A stretch of DNA of 64,000 nt from Opitutales bacterium (GTDB lineage: Bacteria; Verrucomicrobiota; Verrucomicrobiia; Opitutales; Oceanipulchritudinaceae), in the NCBI GenBank assembly GCA_020831525.1, contig JAFIGH010000005.1, positions 41,571 to 105,570 of the forward strand, given 5' to 3'. The notes beneath the pieces were generated by a model that was given only the letters and a program-made list of their open reading frames with translations, was not told the origin of the DNA and did no database searches. Position numbers and translations under genes: made by a program. The stretch's first letter is position 1, and each line of letters opens with the position of its first letter. Positions 1 through 7,312 of the stretch are shown here, piece after piece.

Positions 1-2
1 CG

Positions 3-1208
3 GTCCTGCGCTCTTACGAACGCGTGACCTTTCAAAAAGAGCAAATCCGGCTCGATGGCCATCCTCCCGCCGCCCTCATCGCTCCCGGGCATCCGCTCCT
101 CGACGCCCTCATTGATCTGGTCCTCGAGTCCAGCCGGGATCTTCTCCGTCAGGGCACCATCCTCGTCGACCCCCACAACCGCACCGCGCGCCCCCGTCTG
201 CTCATTTACATCCTCAGCGAAGTTACGGACGGGCGTCCGGCGGGGAGCGGAGCGGGCGGCAAACGCCTCCTTTCCCGTCGCCTGCAGTTCGTTGAAATTG
301 AAGAGGGAGGAACCGCTCACGACGCCGGTTGTGCCCCCTACCTTGACTACGAAGGCCCCCGCACGGAGGACCGGCCCGCCGTTGAAGCCCTTCTCCGGGC
401 ACCCTGGCTTGCCGGAGATCTCGAGGCAAAGGCCCGCGCCCACGCCATCGCACACCTCGTGCCGGGTCACCTCAGGGATGTCCGCACGCGCCGCGAACAC
501 TTTCTCGACAAGACCCGCGATCAGGTCTTCAGCCGCCTCACCCGCGAAATCAACTTTTGGGATAACCGCGCGACCGATCTGGAGCTGAAGGAGCGCGCCG
601 GAAAAGCTCCCGGCAAACTGAACTCTTCCATTGCCGCCCGCCGCCGCGACGCGCTCACCGAGCGCCTCCGCATCCGCCTCCACGAGATCGAACAGGAGAA
701 GCAGATCAACGCCCTCCCGCCCGTCATCGCCGGTGGCGCCCTCGTCATTCCCGAAGCCCTCCTGCGCCGGGAGCCCGTGCCCCCCGAACACACCGCAGCC
801 GTTCGCGAAGACCCGGCACCCTACCGGATCACCGACACCCGGACCTCCGAACTCGCCGCGATGGAGGCCGTCATGGAGCACGAGCGCGCACTCGGCAACC
901 ACCCCCTTGATGTATCCGCCGAAAACCGCGGCTACGACATCGAATCCCGCTGCGGGCAGACCGGCTCCCTCCGCTTCATCGAGGTCAAGGGCCGCCACCC
1001 CTCGGCGCAACACATCACCCTCACGCGCAACGAGCTGATCTGCGCCCTCAACAATCCCGACCGCTGGATCCTCGCCTACGTGCCCGTCGCCAACGGCCGC
1101 GCCGCCGCCCCCGTCTACCGCACCCACGCCTTCCACGACGGCATCCCCTTCCACGCCTCCACCTTCAAGATTGAAATCGAAAGTCTGATCGACACTGCCC
1201 AAGGATAG
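3..1208 (+). CDS. Helicase-like defence protein, C-terminal part, DUF3883 domain (partial)
   Basis: This is the 3' end of a longer gene. The frame is open to the left edge of the window, and the codons before the GTG at 24 read through with no stop (VLRSYER, then VTFQKEQI). The visible part has the charged, coiled-coil-rich tail typical of SNF2-type helicases of defence islands. It ends with a DUF3883 domain at about residues 295-390 counted from base 24, including NRGYDIES and RFIEVKGR, a nuclease-fold-like D...EvK pattern. In this family the missing N-terminal part usually carries the DEAD/SNF2 motor. That motor is inferred here, because none of its motifs lies inside the window. It is the first visible gene of the + strand block that continues to the methyltransferase and the DUF499 ATPase, so it is probably the translocase of that system. 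The true start lies outside the window. Confidence 0.8.
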   Translation, partial: VLRSYERVTFQKEQIRLDGHPPAALIAPGHPLLDALIDLVLESSRDLLRQGTILVDPHNRTARPRLLIYILSEVTDGRPAGSGAGGKRLLSRRLQFVEIEEGGTAHDAGCAPYLDYEGPRTEDRPAVEALLRAPWLAGDLEAKARAHAIAHLVPGHLRDVRTRREHFLDKTRDQVFSRLTREINFWDNRATDLELKERAGKAPGKLNSSIAARRRDALTERLRIRLHEIEQEKQINALPPVIAGGALVIPEALLRREPVPPEHTAAVREDPAPYRITDTRTSELAAMEAVMEHERALGNHPLDVSAENRGYDIESRCGQTGSLRFIEVKGRHPSAQHITLTRNELICALNNPDRWILAYVPVANGRAAAPVYRTHAFHDGIPFHASTFKIEIESLIDTAQG

Positions 1209-1267
1209 AAGCAGCTTCTCCAAATAAACCAAGCCATGACATAACCCACCGCCATCCCTGCCCCAGC

Positions 1268-1486
1268 ATGAACTTATCCCGAAAGCGAAAGCATCCCTTC
1301 GACCTCTATCTTCCCGGATCAAAAACTTACCCGCCGCGCTACTTTGCCACTATCGAGGTCGAGGTTGAGGAGCGTTACGGCGAGACGTGGCTGACGGTGG
1401 AATCGCGCGAGAAGATCGACCGACTGCGCCGACGGGAAATGATCCGCGCAGGCATGCTTCCGGCCGTGCATACCGGCCCTTCTTGA
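1268..1486 (+). CDS. Small hypothetical protein (72 aa)
   Basis: A short ORF sits between the helicase stop and the PtuA-like ATPase. It encodes a charged protein with a beta-like stretch (ATIEVEVEERYG) followed by a basic helix (REKIDRLRRREMIRAG). No family is recognised, and no clear Shine-Dalgarno precedes the ATG. The strand and codon choice agree with the neighbours, and the 353-bp gap between the two larger genes would otherwise be empty. That makes it plausible but unproven as a gene. The remaining 75 bp before the ATPase start show nothing obvious. Confidence 0.4.
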   Translation: MNLSRKRKHPFDLYLPGSKTYPPRYFATIEVEVEERYGETWLTVESREKIDRLRRREMIRAGMLPAVHTGPS

Positions 1487-1561
1487 CAAAGGGCGTGACG
1501 GAAGGGCAGAAAAAGCGCCTCCGCCATCATCGCCCGACCGTCCCATTGATCCTTTTCATCC

Positions 1562-2842
1562 ATGCATCTACAAACCCTCGAACTCACGAACTTCCGGTGT
1601 TTCCGGTCCGCCAAGGTCAACTTCGCGAAATCCGTGACCATAATGTTTGCCGAAAACGGTCACGGAAAGTCTTCCATTCTGGACGCGCTGGCCATCGCAT
1701 TTGACGAGGTCGTGAAGCACCATGTCACGGGACGCGGGGGGGCGCGCGGCAATGTCGCTTTACGGCGGGAAGACGTGCGGATCGGGGAGGATTCCGCCAC
1801 CGTTGCCATCGGCGTTCGAGCGGATCGGAAATTTGACTTCGAGTGGTCCGATTCCATTCAAATTGAGGGACCTGCGAAAACGCGACATTCTCAGGGCAAG
1901 CGCCCCGACGATCTCAAGAGCTATCTGGAACGCCAGTGGAACGGCGAAACGCTGGACGATGCTCCGCTCGCGGTGTTCTATAGAGCGCACCGAGCTTTCC
2001 GCCACCGGACGGACCCCAAAAACTTCAAGTTGCGCGCCTTCGAGTCGAAAAACGCTTTTGAGAACGCGTTGGATGCGAGCGCTGGTTTTGAGGCTATCCA
2101 ACATTGGTTTTACCAAGTCGAAAACGAGGAGTTGCGCGAGAAAGACAGACGACGGGACTTTGACTACGAGGACCCGAAGCTGAGTGCCGTTCGCCGTGCG
2201 ATCAGGGGCATGATTCCCGAGGCCGGTCGCATGGGTTTCGAAGCGGGCTCGACCGGGCTTTCTATCGAGTGGATTGATACAGCGGGACGGCTGTTTCTCG
2301 ACCAGCTCAGCGATGGATACCGGACCATCCTCGCGATGGCCATGGACCTTGCCGTGCGCCTGGTCCTGGCCAATCCGAAGCACGAAGATCCCCTTTCCGC
2401 GCAGTGCATCGTTTTGGTGGATGAGATTGACCTCCACCTTCACCCCCGCTGGCAGCAGCGGATTATCGGCGATCTTTGCCGCACTTTTCCGGGCGCTCAG
2501 TGGGTCTTCACCACACACAGCCCGCAAGTCCTCTCGACCGTCCGACCGGAGAGCCTTCTTCGGCTGCGCGATGGCGGCATTGAACCGGTTACAGGGCTTC
2601 ACACATACGGTGTGCAGAGCCACCGCGTCCTCAACGAAATCATGGAGGTTGCCGCCCGGCCTAACATCCCCGACATGGAGAAAAAAAAGGGCGCGCTCAT
2701 GCGGGACATCCGGGAGGACGGCGTGTCCCGCGGGATGGCCCCGCCGCTCCTCGCTGAACTGACGGAGATCCTCGGACCTGACGATCCGTTTATTATCAAC
2801 GCCAAAGCGGAGATCCTGAAGCGCCGCAAATCCTCCCGATGA
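1562..2842 (+). CDS. ptuA-like: PtuA-like AAA/ABC-type ATPase (Septu-type)
   Basis: A 426-aa RecF/SMC-class ATPase. Visible motifs are an N-terminal beta hairpin (LQTLELTNFRCF), Walker A at residues 31-38 (ENGHGKSS, Lys36), an ABC-signature-like LSDGY at 249-253, Walker B at 282-288 (IVLVDEI, Asp287/Glu288) and an H-loop at His319 (TTHSPQ). The stop overlaps the start of the HNH gene by four bases (ATGA), so the two are translationally coupled. An ATPase of this class with a TIGR02646-like HNH partner is the arrangement of Septu (PtuA/PtuB) and of the effector pairs of some retrons. In those systems the ATPase holds the nuclease and controls it through nucleotide state. No reverse transcriptase is nearby, so a stand-alone Septu-like pair is the best reading. 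Confidence 0.85.
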   Translation: MHLQTLELTNFRCFRSAKVNFAKSVTIMFAENGHGKSSILDALAIAFDEVVKHHVTGRGGARGNVALRREDVRIGEDSATVAIGVRADRKFDFEWSDSIQIEGPAKTRHSQGKRPDDLKSYLERQWNGETLDDAPLAVFYRAHRAFRHRTDPKNFKLRAFESKNAFENALDASAGFEAIQHWFYQVENEELREKDRRRDFDYEDPKLSAVRRAIRGMIPEAGRMGFEAGSTGLSIEWIDTAGRLFLDQLSDGYRTILAMAMDLAVRLVLANPKHEDPLSAQCIVLVDEIDLHLHPRWQQRIIGDLCRTFPGAQWVFTTHSPQVLSTVRPESLLRLRDGGIEPVTGLHTYGVQSHRVLNEIMEVAARPNIPDMEKKKGALMRDIREDGVSRGMAPPLLAELTEILGPDDPFIINAKAEILKRRKSSR

Positions 2843-3423
2843 GGTCGCTTCCGGTTCCCATCGAAACCACTGCGCTCAGGCGAACCCGCCAAAACCATCC
2901 GGGCGGCCCGTGGGAGCGCTTGGAGGGTGCATCAAAGCGCGAGTTGAAATTGGTTTTGCTCGAAAACCAACAAAACGTTTGCGCATGGTGCGAAGTCACC
3001 ATCGGTGCGGACAACTCACACCTTGACCACATCCGCACGAGGAACACGAGTCCGCAGCTCATCTTTGCCGTGGATAATCTCCTCGCGGCCTGCCAGAATC
3101 CGCGCACTTGCGGTCACGGACGACAAAACAAGGGCAGCCTCCCGCCATGGGTTCATCCATATGAAACGGAGGATCTGGAAGACCGTATAGACTACTACCC
3201 GGATGGTTCGCTCGTGCCGGCTTCAATCCTTTCGGAAGCCACCCAACGGGAGGCCGATGAAGCGATCAACCGACAGCTCAACCTGAATGCGGATACCCTG
3301 AAGGAAAGACGTGAACGCCGCATGGTCGAGATTGGGACCTACTGCGGGCAAGGCTTCACCGTCGAAGATCTAATGGAAATCCTTCCCGACTTTCCCACAT
3401 TGACGAAAAAACTTTGCCGTTAG
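2839..3423 (+). CDS. ptuB-like: PtuB-like HNH endonuclease
   Basis: A 194-aa HNH-family nuclease. The zinc/HNH core is visible as C48xxC51, then HLDH at 61-64, Asn80 in AVDNLLAAC, and a late CGHGRQNKG at 91-99. This matches the HNH proteins of the TIGR02646 type that accompany RecF-like ATPases in Septu and some retrons. It starts inside the last codons of the ATPase gene and ends only 2 bp before the ATG of the methyltransferase, so it is embedded in the operon. By family knowledge it would be the DNA-cleaving subunit of a PtuAB complex. Its target here, phage or host DNA, cannot be read from sequence. Confidence 0.85.
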   Translation: MRSLPVPIETTALRRTRQNHPGGPWERLEGASKRELKLVLLENQQNVCAWCEVTIGADNSHLDHIRTRNTSPQLIFAVDNLLAACQNPRTCGHGRQNKGSLPPWVHPYETEDLEDRIDYYPDGSLVPASILSEATQREADEAINRQLNLNADTLKERRERRMVEIGTYCGQGFTVEDLMEILPDFPTLTKKLCR

Positions 3424-3425
3424 CC

Positions 3426-6407
3426 ATGCCCGCGAGCCCGCCGAAGAAACTGATTGAAGTCTCCATTCCGCTGAAGGAGATCAACGAGGCCTGTGCGCGG
3501 GAGAAATCGATCCGGCACGGGCACCCCTCGACCCTGCACCTGTGGTGGGCGCGGCGTCCGCTCGCGGCGGCGCGGGCCGTTCTCTTTTGCCAGTTGGTGG
3601 ACGATCCTTCGGGCTATGTCGACGAACTCCTCGCCGACAAGGCGAAGCGCCGCCGCGCGCAGGAGGAGACCGATCTGGAGCTGAAGATGGTGCCCCACGC
3701 CTCGCCCAAGCTCGAAGAGCGCCTCGTCGAGCGCGAGCGCGAGCGCCTGCACGACCTTGTGAAGGAACTCGTGCTCTGGGAGAACACGGGCAACGAAGCC
3801 CTCCTGCGGCGCGCGCGGGGCGAAATCCGCGCCTCCTGGGAGCGGCACTTGCGCCGCCGGGGTCTGCCCGCCGACACGCCCTTGCCCCCGGTGCTCGATC
3901 CCTTTGCCGGGGGCGGGGCCATTCCCCTGGAGGCCCAGCGCCTGGGCATGGAGGCCCATGCCTCCGACCTCAACCCCGTGGCCGTGCTCATCAACCGCGC
4001 CATGATCGAGATCCCGCCCAAGTTCGCCGGCCAGCCCCCGGTCAATCCCGACTGGCAGGGCAAGCACGCCGGGGAACGGTCCGTCACACCCTGGGCCGGA
4101 GCGCGCGGACTGGCCGAAGACGTGCGCCACTACGGGCAATGGATGCGCGACGAGGCGGAAAAACGCATCGGCCACCTCTACCCGCCCTACACCCTCACGC
4201 AGGAGCTGATCGATACCCGGCCCGACCTCCGGAAGGCGGGCTACCGCGCGGGAGACCCGCTCACCGTGATCGCCTGGCTCTGGGCGCGCACCGTCCCCAG
4301 CCCCAACCCCGCCCTGCACGGTCAGCCCGTGCCCCTTGTCTCCTCCTTTTGGCTCTCGAAAAAACCGGGCAAGGAGGCATGGGTCGAACCCGTTGTGGAA
4401 AACGGTACCTACCGCTTCGCCATCCGCCTCGGACCGCCGCCAAATCCCGCCGCCGTCGACAACGGCACCAAGAGCGGACGGGGGGCCAACTTCACCTGCG
4501 TGCTTTCGGGCGTGCCGCTGACCCCGGCCCTCATCAAGGACGCTGGCATGACCGGCACCCTGGGTGCCACCCTCATGGCCGTTGTCGCCGAGGGACAGCG
4601 CGGGCGCGTTTACCTGCCCGCCGATGCTGTCCAAGAAACGGCCGCGACCGCCGCCGATCCGACATGGCGGCCCAGTGAAAAGCAACCGGATAATCCGCGT
4701 TGGTTTTCACCGCCGGACTACGGTATGGCGACCTACGGCGACCTCTTCACTCCCCGTCAACTGGTCGCCCTGACGACTTTTGCCGACCTTGTCGGGGAGG
4801 CGCGCGATCGGGTCCTGGCCGACGCTGAAGCCGTCGACCACCTGCCCGCCGACGCCAAATCCCTCGAACAAAACGGCCGCGGCCCCCAGGCCTATGCCGA
4901 CGCTGTCGCGGTGTATTTGGCGCTGGGGGTGAGCAAGACTACCAATAATTCATCCTCAATAACTTCATGGATGAGTGATCGCGGAGCCTTTAGGGAAACC
5001 TTCGCCCGACAAGCAATACCCATGACCTGGGACTACGCCGAAGCAAACATTCTGTCGGATATCGGTGGCAGTTTTTCTTCGTCTATCAGCAAAGGGGCAA
5101 TGGCGATAGAGGCCCTTCCGTGTAATGCTCCCGGTTTTGTGGCCCAGCGGAACGCGTCGACCAGAGAAATCCCAGAAGGTGCAATCTTATCATCCGATCC
5201 ACCTTATTACGACAATATCGGATATGCTGACCTTTCTGACTTCTTCTATGTTTGGCTTAGGAGATCACTTCAAACGACCTTTCCACGTTTTATGGGGGGA
5301 ATTTTAGTTCCAAAAGACGAGGAGTTGATTGCTTCCCCCTATCGCCAAGGAAACAGGAAGGACGCTGAAGATTTTTTTCTAGATGGGATGTCGAAAGTAG
5401 CCCACAGATGGGCGTTAGGATCGAGCGATGTTTATCCAGCAACCATCTATTATGCCTTCAAGCAGGCAGAAATCAAATCCGAGGGTCTGGTGTCTACCGG
5501 TTGGGCGGTCTTTCTTAGCGCGTTGATCAATGCTGAGTTTTCAATACTGGGCACGTGGCCAATGCGGACTGAAAGTCCGGGTAGACTGATCTCAAAAGGA
5601 ACAAACGCGCTCGCCTCCTCCATCGTCCTCGTTTGCCGCCGCCGCCCGGCGGACGCGGAGACGATCACCAAGCGCGAGTTCATCGAAGCCCTTGAGACGG
5701 AGTTGCCGGAGGCTTTGCGCGAGCTGCAACATGCCAACCTCTCCCCGGTCGACTTGCCCCAGTCGGCCATCGGCCCGGGCATGGCCATTTTCTCCCGCCA
5801 CGAAGCCGTCATCAAGAGCGACGGTGAAGCGATGTCGGTGACGGAGGCCCTCCAGCTCATCAATCACGAACTTTCGGGCATTCTCGACGGGCAGGTGTCC
5901 GACATGGACGCGGACACCCGCTTTGCCTGCAAGTGGTTTGCCCAGCACGCCTTTAAGGCGGGGCCCTATGGCGACGCCGAAATCATCGCCAACGCCACCG
6001 ATGTCTCCGTCGAGGGCGTCGTCGCGGCGGGCATCTTCGAGTCGGGCAAGGGCAAAGCCCGCCTTTTCCGTCCGGGGGAACTGGACCCCGCATGGAACCC
6101 GGCGACCGAGGCCCGGCTCACGGTGTGGGAGATTGTCCACCACCTCATCCGCCTCGGCGAGACGGCGGGCGATACCGCTGCCGCGCGCGTCCTTGCCGCC
6201 CTCCCGCACGCCGTCGCGGCGGAGGCCCGCCAGCTCGGCTACCGCCTCTTCACCCTCTGCGACCAAAACGGCTGGAGCGCCGAAGCCCAGGCCTACAACC
6301 AGCTCATCAGCCAATGGCAGGACTTCGCCGACCTCGCCGTGACCCTCGAACAGGAGAAACCCCGCCCAACCCAGGCGGATCTCTTTCCCGGGAGTGCCGA
6401 TGCATGA
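3426..6407 (+). CDS. DUF1156 adenine-type DNA methyltransferase
   Basis: A 993-aa protein with the N-terminal DUF1156 region (residues ~5-60, including HPSTLHLWWARRPLAAA). SAM-binding motif I is at Asp158 (DPFAGGG), and catalytic motif IV is DPPY at 591-594, the amino-methyltransferase signature. A long region between the two probably carries target recognition. The ATG at 3426 is preferred over an upstream TTG at 3414 because it begins the conserved KLIEVSIPL segment right after the ptuB-like stop. In defence islands DUF1156 methyltransferases recur with SNF2-type helicases and DUF499 ATPases and are taken to protect self DNA. Bases ~4925-5620, which encode the motif IV half, are near 45-48% GC while both ends are above 60%. 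This suggests the segment was exchanged by recombination. Confidence 0.9.
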   Translation: MPASPPKKLIEVSIPLKEINEACAREKSIRHGHPSTLHLWWARRPLAAARAVLFCQLVDDPSGYVDELLADKAKRRRAQEETDLELKMVPHASPKLEERLVERERERLHDLVKELVLWENTGNEALLRRARGEIRASWERHLRRRGLPADTPLPPVLDPFAGGGAIPLEAQRLGMEAHASDLNPVAVLINRAMIEIPPKFAGQPPVNPDWQGKHAGERSVTPWAGARGLAEDVRHYGQWMRDEAEKRIGHLYPPYTLTQELIDTRPDLRKAGYRAGDPLTVIAWLWARTVPSPNPALHGQPVPLVSSFWLSKKPGKEAWVEPVVENGTYRFAIRLGPPPNPAAVDNGTKSGRGANFTCVLSGVPLTPALIKDAGMTGTLGATLMAVVAEGQRGRVYLPADAVQETAATAADPTWRPSEKQPDNPRWFSPPDYGMATYGDLFTPRQLVALTTFADLVGEARDRVLADAEAVDHLPADAKSLEQNGRGPQAYADAVAVYLALGVSKTTNNSSSITSWMSDRGAFRETFARQAIPMTWDYAEANILSDIGGSFSSSISKGAMAIEALPCNAPGFVAQRNASTREIPEGAILSSDPPYYDNIGYADLSDFFYVWLRRSLQTTFPRFMGGILVPKDEELIASPYRQGNRKDAEDFFLDGMSKVAHRWALGSSDVYPATIYYAFKQAEIKSEGLVSTGWAVFLSALINAEFSILGTWPMRTESPGRLISKGTNALASSIVLVCRRRPADAETITKREFIEALETELPEALRELQHANLSPVDLPQSAIGPGMAIFSRHEAVIKSDGEAMSVTEALQLINHELSGILDGQVSDMDADTRFACKWFAQHAFKAGPYGDAEIIANATDVSVEGVVAAGIFESGKGKARLFRPGELDPAWNPATEARLTVWEIVHHLIRLGETAGDTAAARVLAALPHAVAAEARQLGYRLFTLCDQNGWSAEAQAYNQLISQWQDFADLAVTLEQEKPRPTQADLFPGSADA

Positions 6408-6597
6408 AGCTACCGAATTGGCGCGCCTTATTGAGGCGTTGGCCGATGTGACCCAAGACCGAAACGAGGTCACGGCCTGGCTTCAGGAACCGAATGAGGC
6501 TTTCGAGGGGTCTACCCCCTTGCAGGTGATCGAGCGGGGCGAGTCGGACCGCTTGTGGCGAATGATTTACTTCCTGCGCTCCGGTGACCCGTCGTGA
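6400..6597 (+). CDS. DUF2384-like orphan domain protein (65 aa)
   Basis: A 65-aa protein whose ATG lies 8 bp inside the end of the methyltransferase gene. The second half (TPLQVIERGESDRLWRMIYF) matches the toxin-binding DUF2384 domain of MbcA/ParS/Xre antitoxins, which typically reads TPLELIxxGExxRVW. The N-terminal helix-turn-helix of full-length Xre antitoxins is missing, and no RES or COG5654-type toxin is adjacent. It could be a trimmed antitoxin kept as a protein-interaction module, or a remnant. Its translational coupling to the methyltransferase argues for expression. Function unknown. Confidence 0.6.
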   Translation: MHEATELARLIEALADVTQDRNEVTAWLQEPNEAFEGSTPLQVIERGESDRLWRMIYFLRSGDPS

Positions 6598-6651
6598 CGG
6601 TGGGGCGCATTTCACTTGCCTGCCGGGCAGGGGTTCCATTATGCAACCATT

Positions 6652-6891
6652 ATGAACATCACCGTGAAAGATCTTCCGGAACCGGTCCATGAACGGTTGA
6701 AAGAAGCGGCTACCGCCACCGGGAGAAGCCTCAACAAAATGATCGTCCACACCCTGGAAAGGGCGGTCATGCCAACCGTAACGGACCGCAGGGAGCTTCT
6801 GGGCCGGATTGCCCGTTTCCGTGGAGAGAGCCCCCTGCGCATTGAGAGTCTGGAAGAGATCGAAGCGGCGGTAAACGAGGAGAGGCCGTAG
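6652..6891 (+). CDS. Ribbon-helix-helix antitoxin, FitA-like
   Basis: A 79-aa Arc/FitA-type antitoxin. The N-terminal strand MNITVKDLP is followed by the two helices of a ribbon-helix-helix fold (VHERLKEAATATGRSLNKMI). The acidic C-terminal tail (SLEEIEAAVNEERP) is the usual toxin-neutralising segment. The ATG at 6652 fits the domain start. An in-frame TTG at 6616 would only add residues unlike the family. The gene is followed one base later by a PIN toxin, the standard antitoxin-toxin order. FitA-type proteins bind their own promoter as a complex with the toxin. The 54 bp in front of this gene, including GCAACCATTATG, are the likely operator, but no clear palindrome was recognised. Confidence 0.85.
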   Translation: MNITVKDLPEPVHERLKEAATATGRSLNKMIVHTLERAVMPTVTDRRELLGRIARFRGESPLRIESLEEIEAAVNEERP

Positions 6892-6892
6892 T

Positions 6893-7285
6893 TTGATCGT
6901 CGTCGACAGCAACATTCTCCTTTATCTCCTCATTGAGGGCGACCGCACCGGGGCGGTGGTCCGCCTGCAGGAGCGGGAACCGGTTTGGGTGGCGCCGCGG
7001 CTCTGGCTGGACGAGTTTCTCAATGTCCTATGCACCTACGAACGCCTCGGTCGGACGACGGCGGCGGAGAATCTTCGCCGCGTGGAATTGGCGGGTGAAG
7101 TCGTGGCGCGCAGCTACTTCGTCCCGCCCGCGCGCACACTCGCCCTCGCGCGCCGCACCGGTTGCTCGGGCTACGACAGCCAGTTTCTTGCCCTCGCGGA
7201 AGACCTCGGCGTTTACCTTTACACGTTTGATGAAAAAGTCCTAACCTCCGCACCTGATCTCGCCCGCTGTCCCCCGGCGGCGTGA
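6893..7285 (+). CDS. vapC: PIN-domain RNase toxin (VapC/FitB family)
   Basis: A 130-aa PIN-domain protein with the acidic metal-binding set Asp5 (VVDSNILL), Glu41 (DEFLNVL), Asp95 (GYDSQFLALA) and Asp113 (TFDEKVL). The start is a TTG one base after the antitoxin stop, with conserved MIVVDSN immediately after it. It is a predicted Mg-dependent RNase that inhibits translation unless bound by the adjacent antitoxin. Its place between the methyltransferase and the DUF499 ATPase suggests it either addicts the host to the defence operon or acts as an abortive effector. Both roles are inference. Confidence 0.88.
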   Translation: MIVVDSNILLYLLIEGDRTGAVVRLQEREPVWVAPRLWLDEFLNVLCTYERLGRTTAAENLRRVELAGEVVARSYFVPPARTLALARRTGCSGYDSQFLALAEDLGVYLYTFDEKVLTSAPDLARCPPAA

Positions 7286-7312
7286 GGTCCGCACGGTTGA
7301 TCGTCCACAAAC

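Noticed and set aside
1562..3423. Retron with Septu-type effectors
   Set aside because: The ATPase/HNH pair is of the kind used by some retrons, but no reverse transcriptase gene or msr/msd-like structure lies in the surrounding sequence.
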